Assembly: GCA_936920195.1 (NCBI GenBank) | Contig: CAKZHE010000119.1 | Span: 1-33,103, forward strand | Direction of reading: 5' to 3' | Length of the DNA: 33,103 bases | Source: an uncultured cyanobacterium | GTDB lineage: Bacteria > Cyanobacteriota > Cyanobacteriia > Cyanobacteriales > FACHB-T130 | In this document: piece after piece, positions 23,548-31,195 of the stretch | Position numbering within the stretch: the stretch's first letter is position 1 | Layout of the letters: every line of letters begins with the position of its first letter | Position numbers and translations under genes: made by a program | The notes under the pieces: generated by a model | Told to the model about the DNA's origin: nothing | The model's database searches: none | The model's input: only the letters and a program-made list of their open reading frames with translations

Positions 23548-24372
23548 ATGACTGAAATTGCCAATGTCAGCGGCACTGCTTTTATTATTGCCGAATTTAG
23601 AGCCGCTGAAAACGAGCAACTGCAACCTCTCTACCTTGACGACATAGTTCAACTATTTTTGAACGAACAAACTCATCAAGCGGCTGGCGAAGTTCTGCAA
23701 GTTTTTCCCCCTGCCAAAGATGCCATTGCCATCAGAACTAAATATTTTGATGATACCTTATCAGCCCAAATTGCCCTTGGTTGTCAGCAAGTGGTCATTT
23801 TAGGCGCGGGTTTAGATACTCGCGCCGTCAGGAAAGAAGCTTTAGGAGTAACTTATTTTGAAATTGACCATTCAGCAACTTTGAAATTAAAAGCAGAAGT
23901 TCTTCAGCAACATCATCTGACTGCCAATGTCAAGTATATTCCAGGAGATTATGTCCGCGATGATATCATTAGTTTACTGCAACAGCATAATTTTAATCCC
24001 GATTTACTGACTTACCTGTTATGGGAAGGGAACAGTGTTTACCTAACAAAAGCCGAAATTATCACCACTTTTGGCAAAATTCGCGATTATATTAAAAATT
24101 TCAAATTCTCCTTTGATTATATGTCCGATCGGGTAATTGCGCGAACCACTGGCTGCCAAGAATTAAACGATTATATTGATAAATTTATCGAGATGGGTGC
24201 GCCTTGGTTAACTGGATTTGCTGATATTACTGAGGTAGCTGAATCCTTAAATTTGCAAATCGTCGAGCATTTTTCCACAGCAGAATTATATCAAAAATAT
24301 TGTGGCGATCGCGCATTAGAATCCAACTTGTTTGATTTTTACTTTCTGGGAACGCTAGAAAAAGTAGCTTAA
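23548..24372 (+). CDS. SAM-dependent methyltransferase, LCMT/TIGR00027-like family
   Basis: A 274-residue soluble protein with the class I SAM motif VVILGAGLDTRA at about residues 82-93, followed by YFEIDHSATLKLKAE. The N-terminal AIRTKYFDD and the DLLTYLLWEGNSVYLT segment are typical of the leucine carboxyl methyltransferase-like family. Bacterial members are often linked to polyketide or small-molecule O-methylation, and the substrate is unknown here. The start at 23548 is supported by AGGAA about 9 nt upstream. It stands alone, with map and its terminator on one side and a MITE on the other. The coding region is intact. Confidence 0.85.
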   Translation: MTEIANVSGTAFIIAEFRAAENEQLQPLYLDDIVQLFLNEQTHQAAGEVLQVFPPAKDAIAIRTKYFDDTLSAQIALGCQQVVILGAGLDTRAVRKEALGVTYFEIDHSATLKLKAEVLQQHHLTANVKYIPGDYVRDDIISLLQQHNFNPDLLTYLLWEGNSVYLTKAEIITTFGKIRDYIKNFKFSFDYMSDRVIARTTGCQELNDYIDKFIEMGAPWLTGFADITEVAESLNLQIVEHFSTAELYQKYCGDRALESNLFDFYFLGTLEKVA

Positions 24373-24411
24373 ATCAATCTTTAGAAAAATTTCTTTTTGC
24401 CCAAACTTATA

Positions 24412-24502
24412 CAAGACTTACGCAGACTCTCTACATATAGTGTTTTGTAGGGGCAATCCCCCCGTGGTTGCCCCTATTTCTAGGATAGTTGCGTAAGTCC
24501 TG
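24412..24502. mobile_element. MITE-like element, family B, copy 2 (5-bp target duplication)
   Basis: Terminal repeats CAAGACTTACGCA (left) and TGCGTAAGTCCTG (right). They are flanked by TTATA at 24407-24411 and 24503-24507. The interior GGGGCAATCCCCCCGTGG module is almost the same as in the copy at 5779-5893, but shorter. Confidence 0.88.
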
Positions 24503-24510
24503 TTATACAG

Positions 24511-24615
24511 CTAACTATCAGAATTAAGATTGTTTAACCACAGGGTTAAATCATCCCTGCTAGCAAAATCTAGCAAACTTTCACCTAAAAGCTCTAGAGG
24601 ATATCCTATTTTGCT
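24511..24615 (-). pseudogene. C-terminal remnant of a DUF4351-type protein
   Basis: A minus-strand frame, partly overlapping the end of the epimerase gene, encodes ELLGESLLDFASRDDLTLWL and ends at a TAG. From memory this pattern (ALGEALLDF...DLxxWL) is the conserved C-terminus of DUF4351 proteins, often found with Rpn/PD-(D/E)XK transposase-like nucleases. There is no start codon or body, so only a fragment remains. Confidence 0.45.
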
Positions 24616-25793
24616 AAGTAATTTTTGACGATCTTTAAAATTCTGACAGCGGCAGAACCATCGCCAAAGGGATTAATTGCTGTTGCCATAGCTTGATAGG
24701 CAACTCCATCACTTAATAACTTTCCCGCAGCAGCAGCGATCGCATCTCGATTAGTTCCTACCAGTTTAGCAGTCCCCGCAGCGATCGCCTCTGGTCGTTC
24801 GGTGGTTTCCCGCAAAACTAATACTGGTTTGCCCAAACTTGGCGCTTCTTCCTGCAATCCCCCAGAATCAGTTAGTAACAAATAGCAGCGCTGAATCGCT
24901 CCTACCAATTCGGTATAATCCAACGGTTCAATTAAAAAGGCTCTGGGATGATTGCCTAAAAGTGCTTGTAGCGGCTTTCGCACTCCTGGATTGCGATGCA
25001 GGGGTAACAATAGAGCCGTGTCGGGAAATTGCTCTAAAATTTGGCGAAACCCAGCCGCAATTTCCTGAAGCGGTTCTCCCCAGTTTTCTCGACGGTGAAC
25101 AGTTGCCAATAAAACTCGATACTTTTGCCAGTCTAAATTAGGAATGGGGCATTCAGGAGCGCGACGAGCCACTGACAGCAGTGCATCAATGACAGTATTG
25201 CCAGTTAAATGAATTTCCCCTGTCACCCCAGAGCGCTTGAGATTATCCACTGCTAGGGTAGTAGGGGCAAAATGCAACTGTGCCAACTGGGAAATTAGTC
25301 TGCGATTAGCTTCTTCTGGATAAGGATTGAACAAATCATCGGTACGCAAACCCGCTTCCACATGACCCACCGGGATTTGCTGATAAAATGCGGCTAAGGT
25401 AGCGGCAAAAGCCGTAGTCGTATCTCCTTGAACTAGCACCATTTGGGGTTGTAGTTCCCGAAAAATCCCTTCTAAGCCTTGCAAACTGCGGCAAGTAATA
25501 TCAGTTAAACTCTGCTGCGCCTGCATAATGGCGAGATCTCGATGGGCGGTGAGTTCAAATAACTGCATCACCTGTTCCACCATTTCTCGATGCTGCCCAG
25601 TTAATATTACCTGGGTTTGGAAAGCAGGCGATCGCTGAAATTCTTGAATTACTGGGGCAAGTTTAATCGCCTCTGGGCGAGTACCGAGAGCGATGGCAAG
25701 ACGAAAGGGAGTTGCAGGGGGATGAGTTGGCACGTTTTTAGCTAAAAAAATCTGGCTTTTTCCTTTTTCCTTTGTTTCTATCTTCGTTGTCAA
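24606..25793 (-). CDS. wecB: UDP-N-acetylglucosamine 2-epimerase (non-hydrolysing)
   Basis: It converts UDP-GlcNAc to UDP-ManNAc, a precursor for surface polysaccharides. About 395 residues, with the family motifs ALGTRPEAIKLAPV, LVQGDTTTAFA, GHVEAGLRTDD, NPYPEEANRRLI, LTGNTVIDALL, TVHRRENWGE, LPLHRNPG and LLTDSGGLQEEAPSLGKP, then ERPEA. No ATG precedes the domain. The frame opens at a TTG at 25793, and a GTG at 25733 is a credible alternative that would remove a low-complexity 20-residue extension. The catalytic Asp, Glu and His positions in these motifs are intact. It has no polysaccharide cluster around it. Confidence 0.94.
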   Translation of the reverse strand: MTTKIETKEKGKSQIFLAKNVPTHPPATPFRLAIALGTRPEAIKLAPVIQEFQRSPAFQTQVILTGQHREMVEQVMQLFELTAHRDLAIMQAQQSLTDITCRSLQGLEGIFRELQPQMVLVQGDTTTAFAATLAAFYQQIPVGHVEAGLRTDDLFNPYPEEANRRLISQLAQLHFAPTTLAVDNLKRSGVTGEIHLTGNTVIDALLSVARRAPECPIPNLDWQKYRVLLATVHRRENWGEPLQEIAAGFRQILEQFPDTALLLPLHRNPGVRKPLQALLGNHPRAFLIEPLDYTELVGAIQRCYLLLTDSGGLQEEAPSLGKPVLVLRETTERPEAIAAGTAKLVGTNRDAIAAAAGKLLSDGVAYQAMATAINPFGDGSAAVRILKIVKNYLAK

Positions 25794-25864
25794 TCACCCA
25801 CAACCGCGAAAAAACCCGGCGATCGCCGGGTTGGGTGTAATGTTAACTTAGGCATGGTATTCAA

Positions 25865-26236
25865 TTAAAACTTCACCTCGCAAGTTAGGGGACAGGCGGC
25901 ATAGACTGAAGAGTGCAAAGGATCTTTCCCATGCAGCCAAGACAGCCAACTAACTTCTTGGGGATGAACTCCCTTCAATGTCAGCGCGGCGGCTCCTGTC
26001 AGCACTGCCAAGATGTTTAACCCAATTAAACCGCTTGCCACTAGCAACACCGCACTAGCAGACATCACTGGTTGGAGCGCGATCGCCGCTACTGCTCCCG
26101 CCCCTGCCATTAATACTACCAGCGGAAAGCCAATCACCAACAAACAAACTGTCAGCGTAAAAGCCCAAATCAAAAAGCTTTTTACTAAAGACAAAGAATA
26201 AACTTTGCCCCAGATGTTGTTCTGAGTCAGTTCCAT
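25865..26236 (-). CDS. Small membrane protein of unknown function
   Basis: A 123-residue protein beginning MELTQNNIWGKVYSLSL. Two or three hydrophobic segments span about 18-95: LIWAFTLTVCLLVIGFPLVV, a Gly/Ala-rich stretch, and VLLVASGLIGLNILAVL. They are followed by a short soluble tail with two cysteines. I do not recognise the family. The ATG at 26236 is chosen because GGAGGAGG ends 6 nt upstream; the frame is open further to 26299 but without a comparable site. It could be a thylakoid or plasma-membrane protein. Divergent from pilT. Confidence 0.7.
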   Translation of the reverse strand: MELTQNNIWGKVYSLSLVKSFLIWAFTLTVCLLVIGFPLVVLMAGAGAVAAIALQPVMSASAVLLVASGLIGLNILAVLTGAAALTLKGVHPQEVSWLSWLHGKDPLHSSVYAACPLTCEVKF

Positions 26237-26672
26237 AATGCCTCCTCCCGGAGATAGAAAAAATTCGAGTTTGCTAAAAAATTTTGTTATCGTTCCCAAA
26301 GGATCGACTTGAGTTAAAATTCAGTATAAATAGATTCCTTCTTTAAGATCGGCCTTTCTTAAAGAAAATTTACACAAATTTTTAGAAAACTCATCGGTCT
26401 TAGCCTTGACAAAATAACCCAGTGTATAGCTAACTGCACCTAACTGCATCACTCTCTGGATATAAATGGACTGATATCTCGTCCCTACTTTGGGGCAAAC
26501 TAATTATGAGAAACTTAAAATCATCGGTTTAGCTTGGTTTTGACTGCTAGTAGGCGATCGCCACCCTGACCCTGCTCAAAAAAACAGGCATACTAATTTT
26601 AATCGCTGTTGTTCGCATAGGAGAAAGCAGCTTCCATTGAGTTTGCCCAAGGATGCTGTGTAGAGAAATTTT
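26237..26672. promoter_or_regulatory. Divergent intergenic region with a 10-bp perfect stem palindrome
   Basis: No gene is seen. TTCTTTAAGA at 26339-26348 faces TCTTAAAGAA at 26357-26366 across 8 bases. It lies between the membrane-protein gene and pilT, where an operator is more likely than a terminator. A TTGACA is at 26406-26411 but has no well-placed -10. Confidence 0.4.
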
Positions 26673-28100
26673 ATGACAGACGCAAATCGCCCACCCACAC
26701 CCCCGCCACCACCACCTCGCGTTCCCCCCGCTCCACCACCACCTGGAGGAATGCGCCCTCCTGGAAATCCAGGCGCAGCATCATCTGCCCAGCGCGTACC
26801 TTCCCAAACCTTAAATCCCTCTGCCACCGTTCGACAGCCTGGAGCAGCACCCCCACCAGGCGCTACCAGAACTCCGCCCCCCGACTCCGCCCCCACTGTA
26901 GCGACTAGAACTCCCCCCGCCGATTCTGCTCCTACTGTCGCTACTGCCCCACCAGGACAGCGCCCTGCCGCCCAAGCCGCTGCTCCTGCTGCTGCTGCCC
27001 CCAGCGTCGCACCAAGGCGGGGACCAGGGCCTAGTCCCGGACAGCCCACCCTCGCCGAAATTGTCCGCAAAGCCTTTGACGATGGCATTTCTGATATTCA
27101 TGCTGGAGTCGGTGAAGTGCCTCGGTTTCGCAAACGGGGCGATATGCTCGTCACCGATTATCCAGAAACCGATGGACCAACCTTTATGAGTTGGTTGCGG
27201 GAAGTGATGAGCGACGAAGAAATTCGCACCTTTGAAGATACTCTAGACTTTGACGGTGTTACCCAGTACGAATTCTCCCGCGCTCGGCTGAATGTCTTTG
27301 GCTCCATGAGGGGACCAGCGATAGTCATGCGCTTAATTCCCAACAATATCTTGACTATGGAGCAATTGCGGTTGCCTCCAGTGTTTCGGGATATTTGCCA
27401 CTACCATAAGGGACTAATTCTGGTTACTGGTCCAACGGGTTCTGGTAAATCGACCACGATGGCAGCCATGATTGACTACATCAACAAGGAAATGGCCAAG
27501 CACATCATTACCATCGAAGACCCAATTGAATTTGTGCATACCAGCCGCAAATCCTTGATTAAACACCGAGAAGTTGGTCAGCACACCAGAAAATTTGATA
27601 ATGCCCTGAAAGCAGCTTTGCGGGAAGACCCAGATTTAATTCTGGTGGGGGAAATGCGGGATAAAGAAACTGTGAATACTGCGCTGAAAGCTGCCCAAAC
27701 CGGACACTTAGTTGCTGGGACATTACACACCAACAGCGCCGTTAAAACCATTGAGCGGATTTTGAACCTATATTCAGCCGAAGAACAGCACTCAATGAAA
27801 ATAGCAATTTCCGAGTCCTTAGTCGCAATTATTGCTCAAGGTTTGTGCAAAACCACTGATGGCAAACGGGCAGCTTTCCACGACGTTTTGATTAATACGG
27901 AGGCAATTAAAGACTATATCAAAGAAGGCAAATATGAAGATATTACCGGGATCATGCTCGCTTCCAGTTTTGACGGCATGATTACGATGAATAAATCTCT
28001 GTTAGACCTGTATCAAGAGGGTCGGATTACCGAAGAAACTGCTTTGGAAATGTCGCCGACACCTAATGAAATGGCTCAGTTCCTGCGCGGTCGCGTTTAA
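26673..28100 (+). CDS. PilT-family type IV pilus retraction ATPase with proline-rich N-terminus
   Basis: A 475-residue secretion-type ATPase. Walker A is GPTGSGKST (253-261), the Asp box region is TIEDPIEFVH, Walker B is DLILVGEMRD (321-330), and the His box HLVAGTLHT is at 345-353. The PilT-core length and SMKIAISESLVAIIAQGLCK region fit the pilus retraction motor, closest in style to the PilT2-like paralogues of cyanobacteria. The first about 125 residues are low complexity, with a run of prolines at 9-15 and a 13-residue tandem repeat (TRTPPPDSAPTVA, TRTPPADSAPTVA) at 65-90. That part is likely disordered and may bind partners. The start ATG at 26673 has only a weak upstream AGAGA. No pilus genes adjoin it. 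Confidence 0.93.
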   Translation: MTDANRPPTPPPPPPRVPPAPPPPGGMRPPGNPGAASSAQRVPSQTLNPSATVRQPGAAPPPGATRTPPPDSAPTVATRTPPADSAPTVATAPPGQRPAAQAAAPAAAAPSVAPRRGPGPSPGQPTLAEIVRKAFDDGISDIHAGVGEVPRFRKRGDMLVTDYPETDGPTFMSWLREVMSDEEIRTFEDTLDFDGVTQYEFSRARLNVFGSMRGPAIVMRLIPNNILTMEQLRLPPVFRDICHYHKGLILVTGPTGSGKSTTMAAMIDYINKEMAKHIITIEDPIEFVHTSRKSLIKHREVGQHTRKFDNALKAALREDPDLILVGEMRDKETVNTALKAAQTGHLVAGTLHTNSAVKTIERILNLYSAEEQHSMKIAISESLVAIIAQGLCKTTDGKRAAFHDVLINTEAIKDYIKEGKYEDITGIMLASSFDGMITMNKSLLDLYQEGRITEETALEMSPTPNEMAQFLRGRV

Positions 28101-28106
28101 TTAAAA

Positions 28107-28209
28107 CAAGACTTACGCAATGCCTCTATTAGTAGGGTGCGTTAGCGATAGCGTAACGCACCGTTAACTGGTAGGCGGTGCGTTACGCTGGCGCTAACGC
28201 ACCCTACTA
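28107..28209. repeat. Single family B end followed by palindromic repeat family C, copy 2
   Basis: CAAGACTTACGCA at 28107-28119 is the family B terminal repeat with no partner end nearby. About 10 bp later comes a full family C palindrome (28130-28209), almost identical to 7191-7269. An A-family tail (CAGCCTAGGAACCAGTTTAA) follows at 28235. Confidence 0.75.
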
Positions 28210-28282
28210 CTTACTATTTTACTTACAAAGTCAACAGCCTAGGAACCAGTTTAAACCAGTTTAATTTTACCATTCTGAGAAT

Positions 28283-29008
28283 TTGGAAGAACCAATAGTT
28301 CCCCAACTCTTTAAAGGGATTGCTCTGTTTACGCCGGGTGGGGATTTAATTTATTGTATTGATGCGGATAAGCAAAAGCACTGGCATTTGCATCTTTGTG
28401 CTGCCCTACAGAAAATACTGGAACTTCCGGAGCCGCCCCATTTTCTAGTACCAGGTTATACTGCTACTATCGATCGTTGGATTCATCCTCACTCCCAACA
28501 ATTCCAGATATCAGCGGAATTGTATCCTTCGGTACAGCGCCATCAGGCACTATTAAATGCTGTTTTTCAGACTGGAGATTTGCTTTGGCAAGCGATACCT
28601 TGGCCTCAAGAATTAGGCGACCCAATTATTTTAGAAACTTACCGCCAGCAGTTTCCTCAACTTTGGAAAGACCACGATTTGATTGTCCATTTTAAGTTAA
28701 ATGATTCTCAAGCAACTCCTCAACCAGAGGTGACTTCTGGGCTGGTACTGCGTCTATTTGTTTCAGGCAATAATGCCGTAACTGAACGCACGCTGCAAAG
28801 CTTGCATCAGCTTTTAGAACAGTTTTTCCGCCAGCCTTATACTTTGAAAGTAATTGATATTTTTAAACATCCCGAACAAGCGGAAGCCTATCAGATTTCT
28901 GCTACTCCGACACTGGTGCGAGTTTGGCCTCGTCCGGTGCGGAGAATTGTAGGGGAATTGAATGATGCAGAAAGATTTCTCCAGGCATTGGATTTTCGAG
29001 AAACCTAA
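28283..29008 (+). CDS. KaiB-domain protein with an extra N-terminal domain
   Basis: A 241-residue protein. Residues about 150-240 form a KaiB/SasA-N thioredoxin-like domain: VLRLFVSGNNAVTERTLQSL, YTLKVIDIFKHPEQAE, ATPTLVRVWPRPVRRIVGEL. The about 145-residue N-terminal part (PQLFKGIALFTPGGDLIYCI, WHLHLCAALQKILELP) is a cyanobacterial module of unknown role. In the clock, KaiB and the KaiB-like domain of SasA compete for KaiC. This protein could bind KaiC or act independently. Start: a TTG at 28283 is the only plausible initiator, because there is a stop shortly upstream and no Met anywhere later. It is co-directional with the GST gene 93 bp further on. Confidence 0.85.
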   Translation: MEEPIVPQLFKGIALFTPGGDLIYCIDADKQKHWHLHLCAALQKILELPEPPHFLVPGYTATIDRWIHPHSQQFQISAELYPSVQRHQALLNAVFQTGDLLWQAIPWPQELGDPIILETYRQQFPQLWKDHDLIVHFKLNDSQATPQPEVTSGLVLRLFVSGNNAVTERTLQSLHQLLEQFFRQPYTLKVIDIFKHPEQAEAYQISATPTLVRVWPRPVRRIVGELNDAERFLQALDFRET

Positions 29009-29101
29009 AGCAATTGGAAATTTTTGATGAGGGGGCGATCGCTCGACTAACTTTGCGGCTACACTAGCTCTAGAAGATGGCTCAATCCCAACCCTAAACT
29101 T

Positions 29102-29704
29102 ATGATCGACCTCTACACCTTTACCACGCCTAACGGTCGCAAAGCTTCTGTGATGTTGGAAGAAGTGGGTTTGCCCTACACGACTCACAAGATTGATATT
29201 AGTAAAGGAGAACAATTTAATCCGGAGTTTATCGCCATTAATCCTAATAGCAAAATTCCGGCAATTGTCGATCGCGATGCTAATCTGAGCGTGTTTGAAT
29301 CCGGGGCAATTTTGATCTATTTGGCAGAGAAAACTGGTAAATTGCTACCTACGGAACCAAAAGCTCGCTATGCGGTTTTGCAATGGCTGATGTTTCAGAT
29401 GGGGGGCGTGGGACCCATGTTTGGGCAATTTAATCACTTTAAAAAGTTTGCCCCGGAAAAAATCCCCTATGCTATTAATCGCTACGAAAAAGAAACTTTA
29501 CGAATTTATGGAGTTTTGGACAAACAGTTAGAGGAACAGGAATTCTTAGGCGGCGATTATTCGATTGCGGATATTGCCACCTATCCTTGGGTAGCCATTT
29601 ATGAGTTCCAAGGATTAACTCTCAATGAACATCCGCATCTAAAGCGTTGGGTGGAGACAATCCGAGAACGTCCAGCCGTTCAAAAAGGAATGCAGGTGCC
29701 TTAA
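29102..29704 (+). CDS. Glutathione S-transferase family protein (Nu/YfcG-like)
   Basis: A 200-residue protein with a thioredoxin-fold N-terminal domain: [20 protein letters not shown], cis-proline P53 in [11 protein letters not shown], and the glutathione-contacting E66-S67 in [16 protein letters not shown] helical C-terminal domain contains [17 protein letters not shown]. The TPNGRK start resembles YfcG/Ure2p-type enzymes, known for disulfide reductase activity rather than classical conjugation. The substrate is unassigned. The ATG at 29102 is clear. It converges on the L,D-transpeptidase with a 4-bp overlap of the stop codons. Confidence 0.9.
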   Translation: MIDLYTFTTPNGRKASVMLEEVGLPYTTHKIDISKGEQFNPEFIAINPNSKIPAIVDRDANLSVFESGAILIYLAEKTGKLLPTEPKARYAVLQWLMFQMGGVGPMFGQFNHFKKFAPEKIPYAINRYEKETLRIYGVLDKQLEEQEFLGGDYSIADIATYPWVAIYEFQGLTLNEHPHLKRWVETIRERPAVQKGMQVP

Positions 29705-30213
29705 TCGTTGATAACTACTGGCGTGCCTACGGATGCCCACTCAAAGAGCCATTTGGAGTGATTAACGGCGACGTTGACGCATCCGTGACTAACGGGAGTA
29801 CCAAATTTACGATGCCAGTAAGCGCCGTGAATGGCATAACCCCGCTGATAGTACATGGCGTAGGGAACGTTAGGCACGTCGTAGTTAGCACCTTGCATTC
29901 TAGTAGAACGGTGTTTGCTTTTAATGGCAAAAGTTCCGGTGCGGGTGGGAGTGCGCCGCTTGCCGCTGGAAATGATGACGGCATAAACTGGTGTTCCTCC
30001 TTCCCAAGCAATTAAGCGCTGTCGAGAAACATCAACTTGAATCCAGCGCTCATCTGATTCTTGCAATTCGAGCATTCTTTGGGCAATCATCTCGCTTTTA
30101 GTTTCGGCTTTGGTGGGGTTAAACCAAGTGGAGATAACAGCAAAACCAAGGGCGGCGCTAGCACAGAATAAACCGCAGCGCCTCAGCCACTGGGTAGAGT
30201 TGATGCTTTTCAT
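29701..30213 (-). CDS. L,D-transpeptidase (YkuD) with N-terminal signal/anchor
   Basis: A 170-residue periplasmic enzyme that would cross-link or modify peptidoglycan through 3-3 linkages. An N-terminal hydrophobic segment ([17 protein letters not shown]) is a signal peptide or anchor. The catalytic motif is complete: H129 in YAIHGAYWH and S142-H143-G144-C145 in SHGCVNV, with C145 as the nucleophile. The residue after the Cys-Val is Asn instead of the more usual Arg. The start ATG at 30213 is preferred over a TTG at 30222. AAGG lies about 10 nt upstream. It is convergent with the GST gene. Confidence 0.92.
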   Translation of the reverse strand: MKSINSTQWLRRCGLFCASAALGFAVISTWFNPTKAETKSEMIAQRMLELQESDERWIQVDVSRQRLIAWEGGTPVYAVIISSGKRRTPTRTGTFAIKSKHRSTRMQGANYDVPNVPYAMYYQRGYAIHGAYWHRKFGTPVSHGCVNVAVNHSKWLFEWASVGTPVVIND

Positions 30214-30255
30214 AGGAGACAACCTTCAAAATAGGGGCGATCGCCGATCTATGAT

Positions 30256-30360
30256 TAGGATTTACGCAACTATCCTAGGAATCAGGGCAACCACAGGGGG
30301 ATTGCCGGAATCGGGGCAACCACAGGGGGATTGCCCCTACTGAAAAATGCGTAAGTCCTG
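30256..30360. mobile_element. MITE-like element, family B, copy 4 (inverted, decayed left end)
   Basis: The right end TGCGTAAGTCCTG is perfect. The left end reads TAGGATTTACGCA with changes. The interior holds a direct duplication of GGGCAACCACAGGGGGATTG. No matching flanking duplication is seen, so it is older or rearranged compared with the three other full copies. Confidence 0.7.
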
Positions 30361-30391
30361 TAGAAGTTGTAATTTCTAGGTTAATTTTAAC

Positions 30392-31018
30392 TCAGCTGGT
30401 TAACTCTTTGACTAGATTTTGGGCGCGTTGGGCGATCGCTTCCCAATTACCCGCTGCCACTAATGATTTGGGAAATAAATCTCCGGCTAATCCCACGGCG
30501 ATCGCACCAGCTTGAATAAATTCTGCCGCATTTGCGAGGTTAACGCCACCTGTAGGAATTAAGGGAATTTGTCCTAAAGGTGCTTGCAAGGATTTAATAT
30601 AGTTTGCGCCGCCAACGGCTTGGATGGGGAAGATCTTGACGCTGCTAGCCCCAGCTTGCCACGCGGTAATGATTTCGGTTGGGGAGAGTGCGCCGGGAAT
30701 AATGGGGACTTGACGGGCGACAGCGGCTTGAATCAGAGCGAAATTAGTGTGGGGGGTAAACAGAAATTGCGCTCCGGCAGCGATCGCCTGTTCCATTTCA
30801 TCAACATTTAATATCGTTCCCGTCCCAATGATACAGTTTGGCAATTCCGATCGCAATTGGGAAATTAGTTCGGCAGGGCGATCGCTATTCCAGGTAATTT
30901 CAATGAGGGACATTCCTCCCGCTGCTACCGCTTTGGCTAGTTGGAAACCAATGGCAATTTGATCGACACGAATGACCGCGATCGCGCGGTATGTTTTTAG
31001 TAAAGAGATCCAATCCAT
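30392..31018 (-). CDS. eda: KDPG/KHG aldolase
   Basis: A class I aldolase that cleaves 2-keto-3-deoxy-6-phosphogluconate to pyruvate and glyceraldehyde-3-phosphate (Entner-Doudoroff pathway), with activity on 4-hydroxy-2-oxoglutarate in some members. At 208 residues it is full length. The Schiff-base lysine is K128 in SSVKIFPIQAVGG. The catalytic glutamate is E40 in LIEITWNS. GTGTILN and LIPTGGVNLANA supply the phosphate-binding region. ATG at 31018. It lies just downstream of the pepP gene on the same strand, separated by a 123-bp mobile element. The two may have been closer before insertion. Confidence 0.94.
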   Translation of the reverse strand: MDWISLLKTYRAIAVIRVDQIAIGFQLAKAVAAGGMSLIEITWNSDRPAELISQLRSELPNCIIGTGTILNVDEMEQAIAAGAQFLFTPHTNFALIQAAVARQVPIIPGALSPTEIITAWQAGASSVKIFPIQAVGGANYIKSLQAPLGQIPLIPTGGVNLANAAEFIQAGAIAVGLAGDLFPKSLVAAGNWEAIAQRAQNLVKELTS

Positions 31019-31059
31019 AAAATAGGGAAATTCAAAATTCTTAATTGTTACTGTTAAGA

Positions 31060-31182
31060 CAATACGGTTCAGTTAAGTAGGTGGTCATAAATCAAAAAAC
31101 GCAAAAGTTCGTAGTTGGGCTTTAGCCCTAATCCGGAGAGGGCTAAAGCCCAACTACGAACTTAGTTAACTGAACTGTATTG
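31060..31182. mobile_element. MITE-like element, family D, with 9-10-bp target duplication
   Basis: The 17-bp terminal repeats are CAATACGGTTCAGTTAA (31061-31077) and TTAACTGAACTGTATTG (31166-31182), with one mismatch. The flanks are ACTGTTAAG at 31051-31059 and ACTGTTAAG at 31183-31191. The core (31106-31162) is a long hairpin, GTAGTTGGGCTTTAGCCCT and its complement, also found at 18797-18850 and half of it at 32610-32632. There is no coding capacity. Confidence 0.88.
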
Positions 31183-31195
31183 ACTGTTAAGGGAG

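Noticed and set aside
26576-27088. 170-aa minus-strand ORF rich in Gly/Ala opposite pilT
   Set aside because: It is the antisense shadow of the proline-rich N-terminal part of pilT (Pro codons read as Gly on the other strand). It has no ribosome binding site and no recognisable domain.
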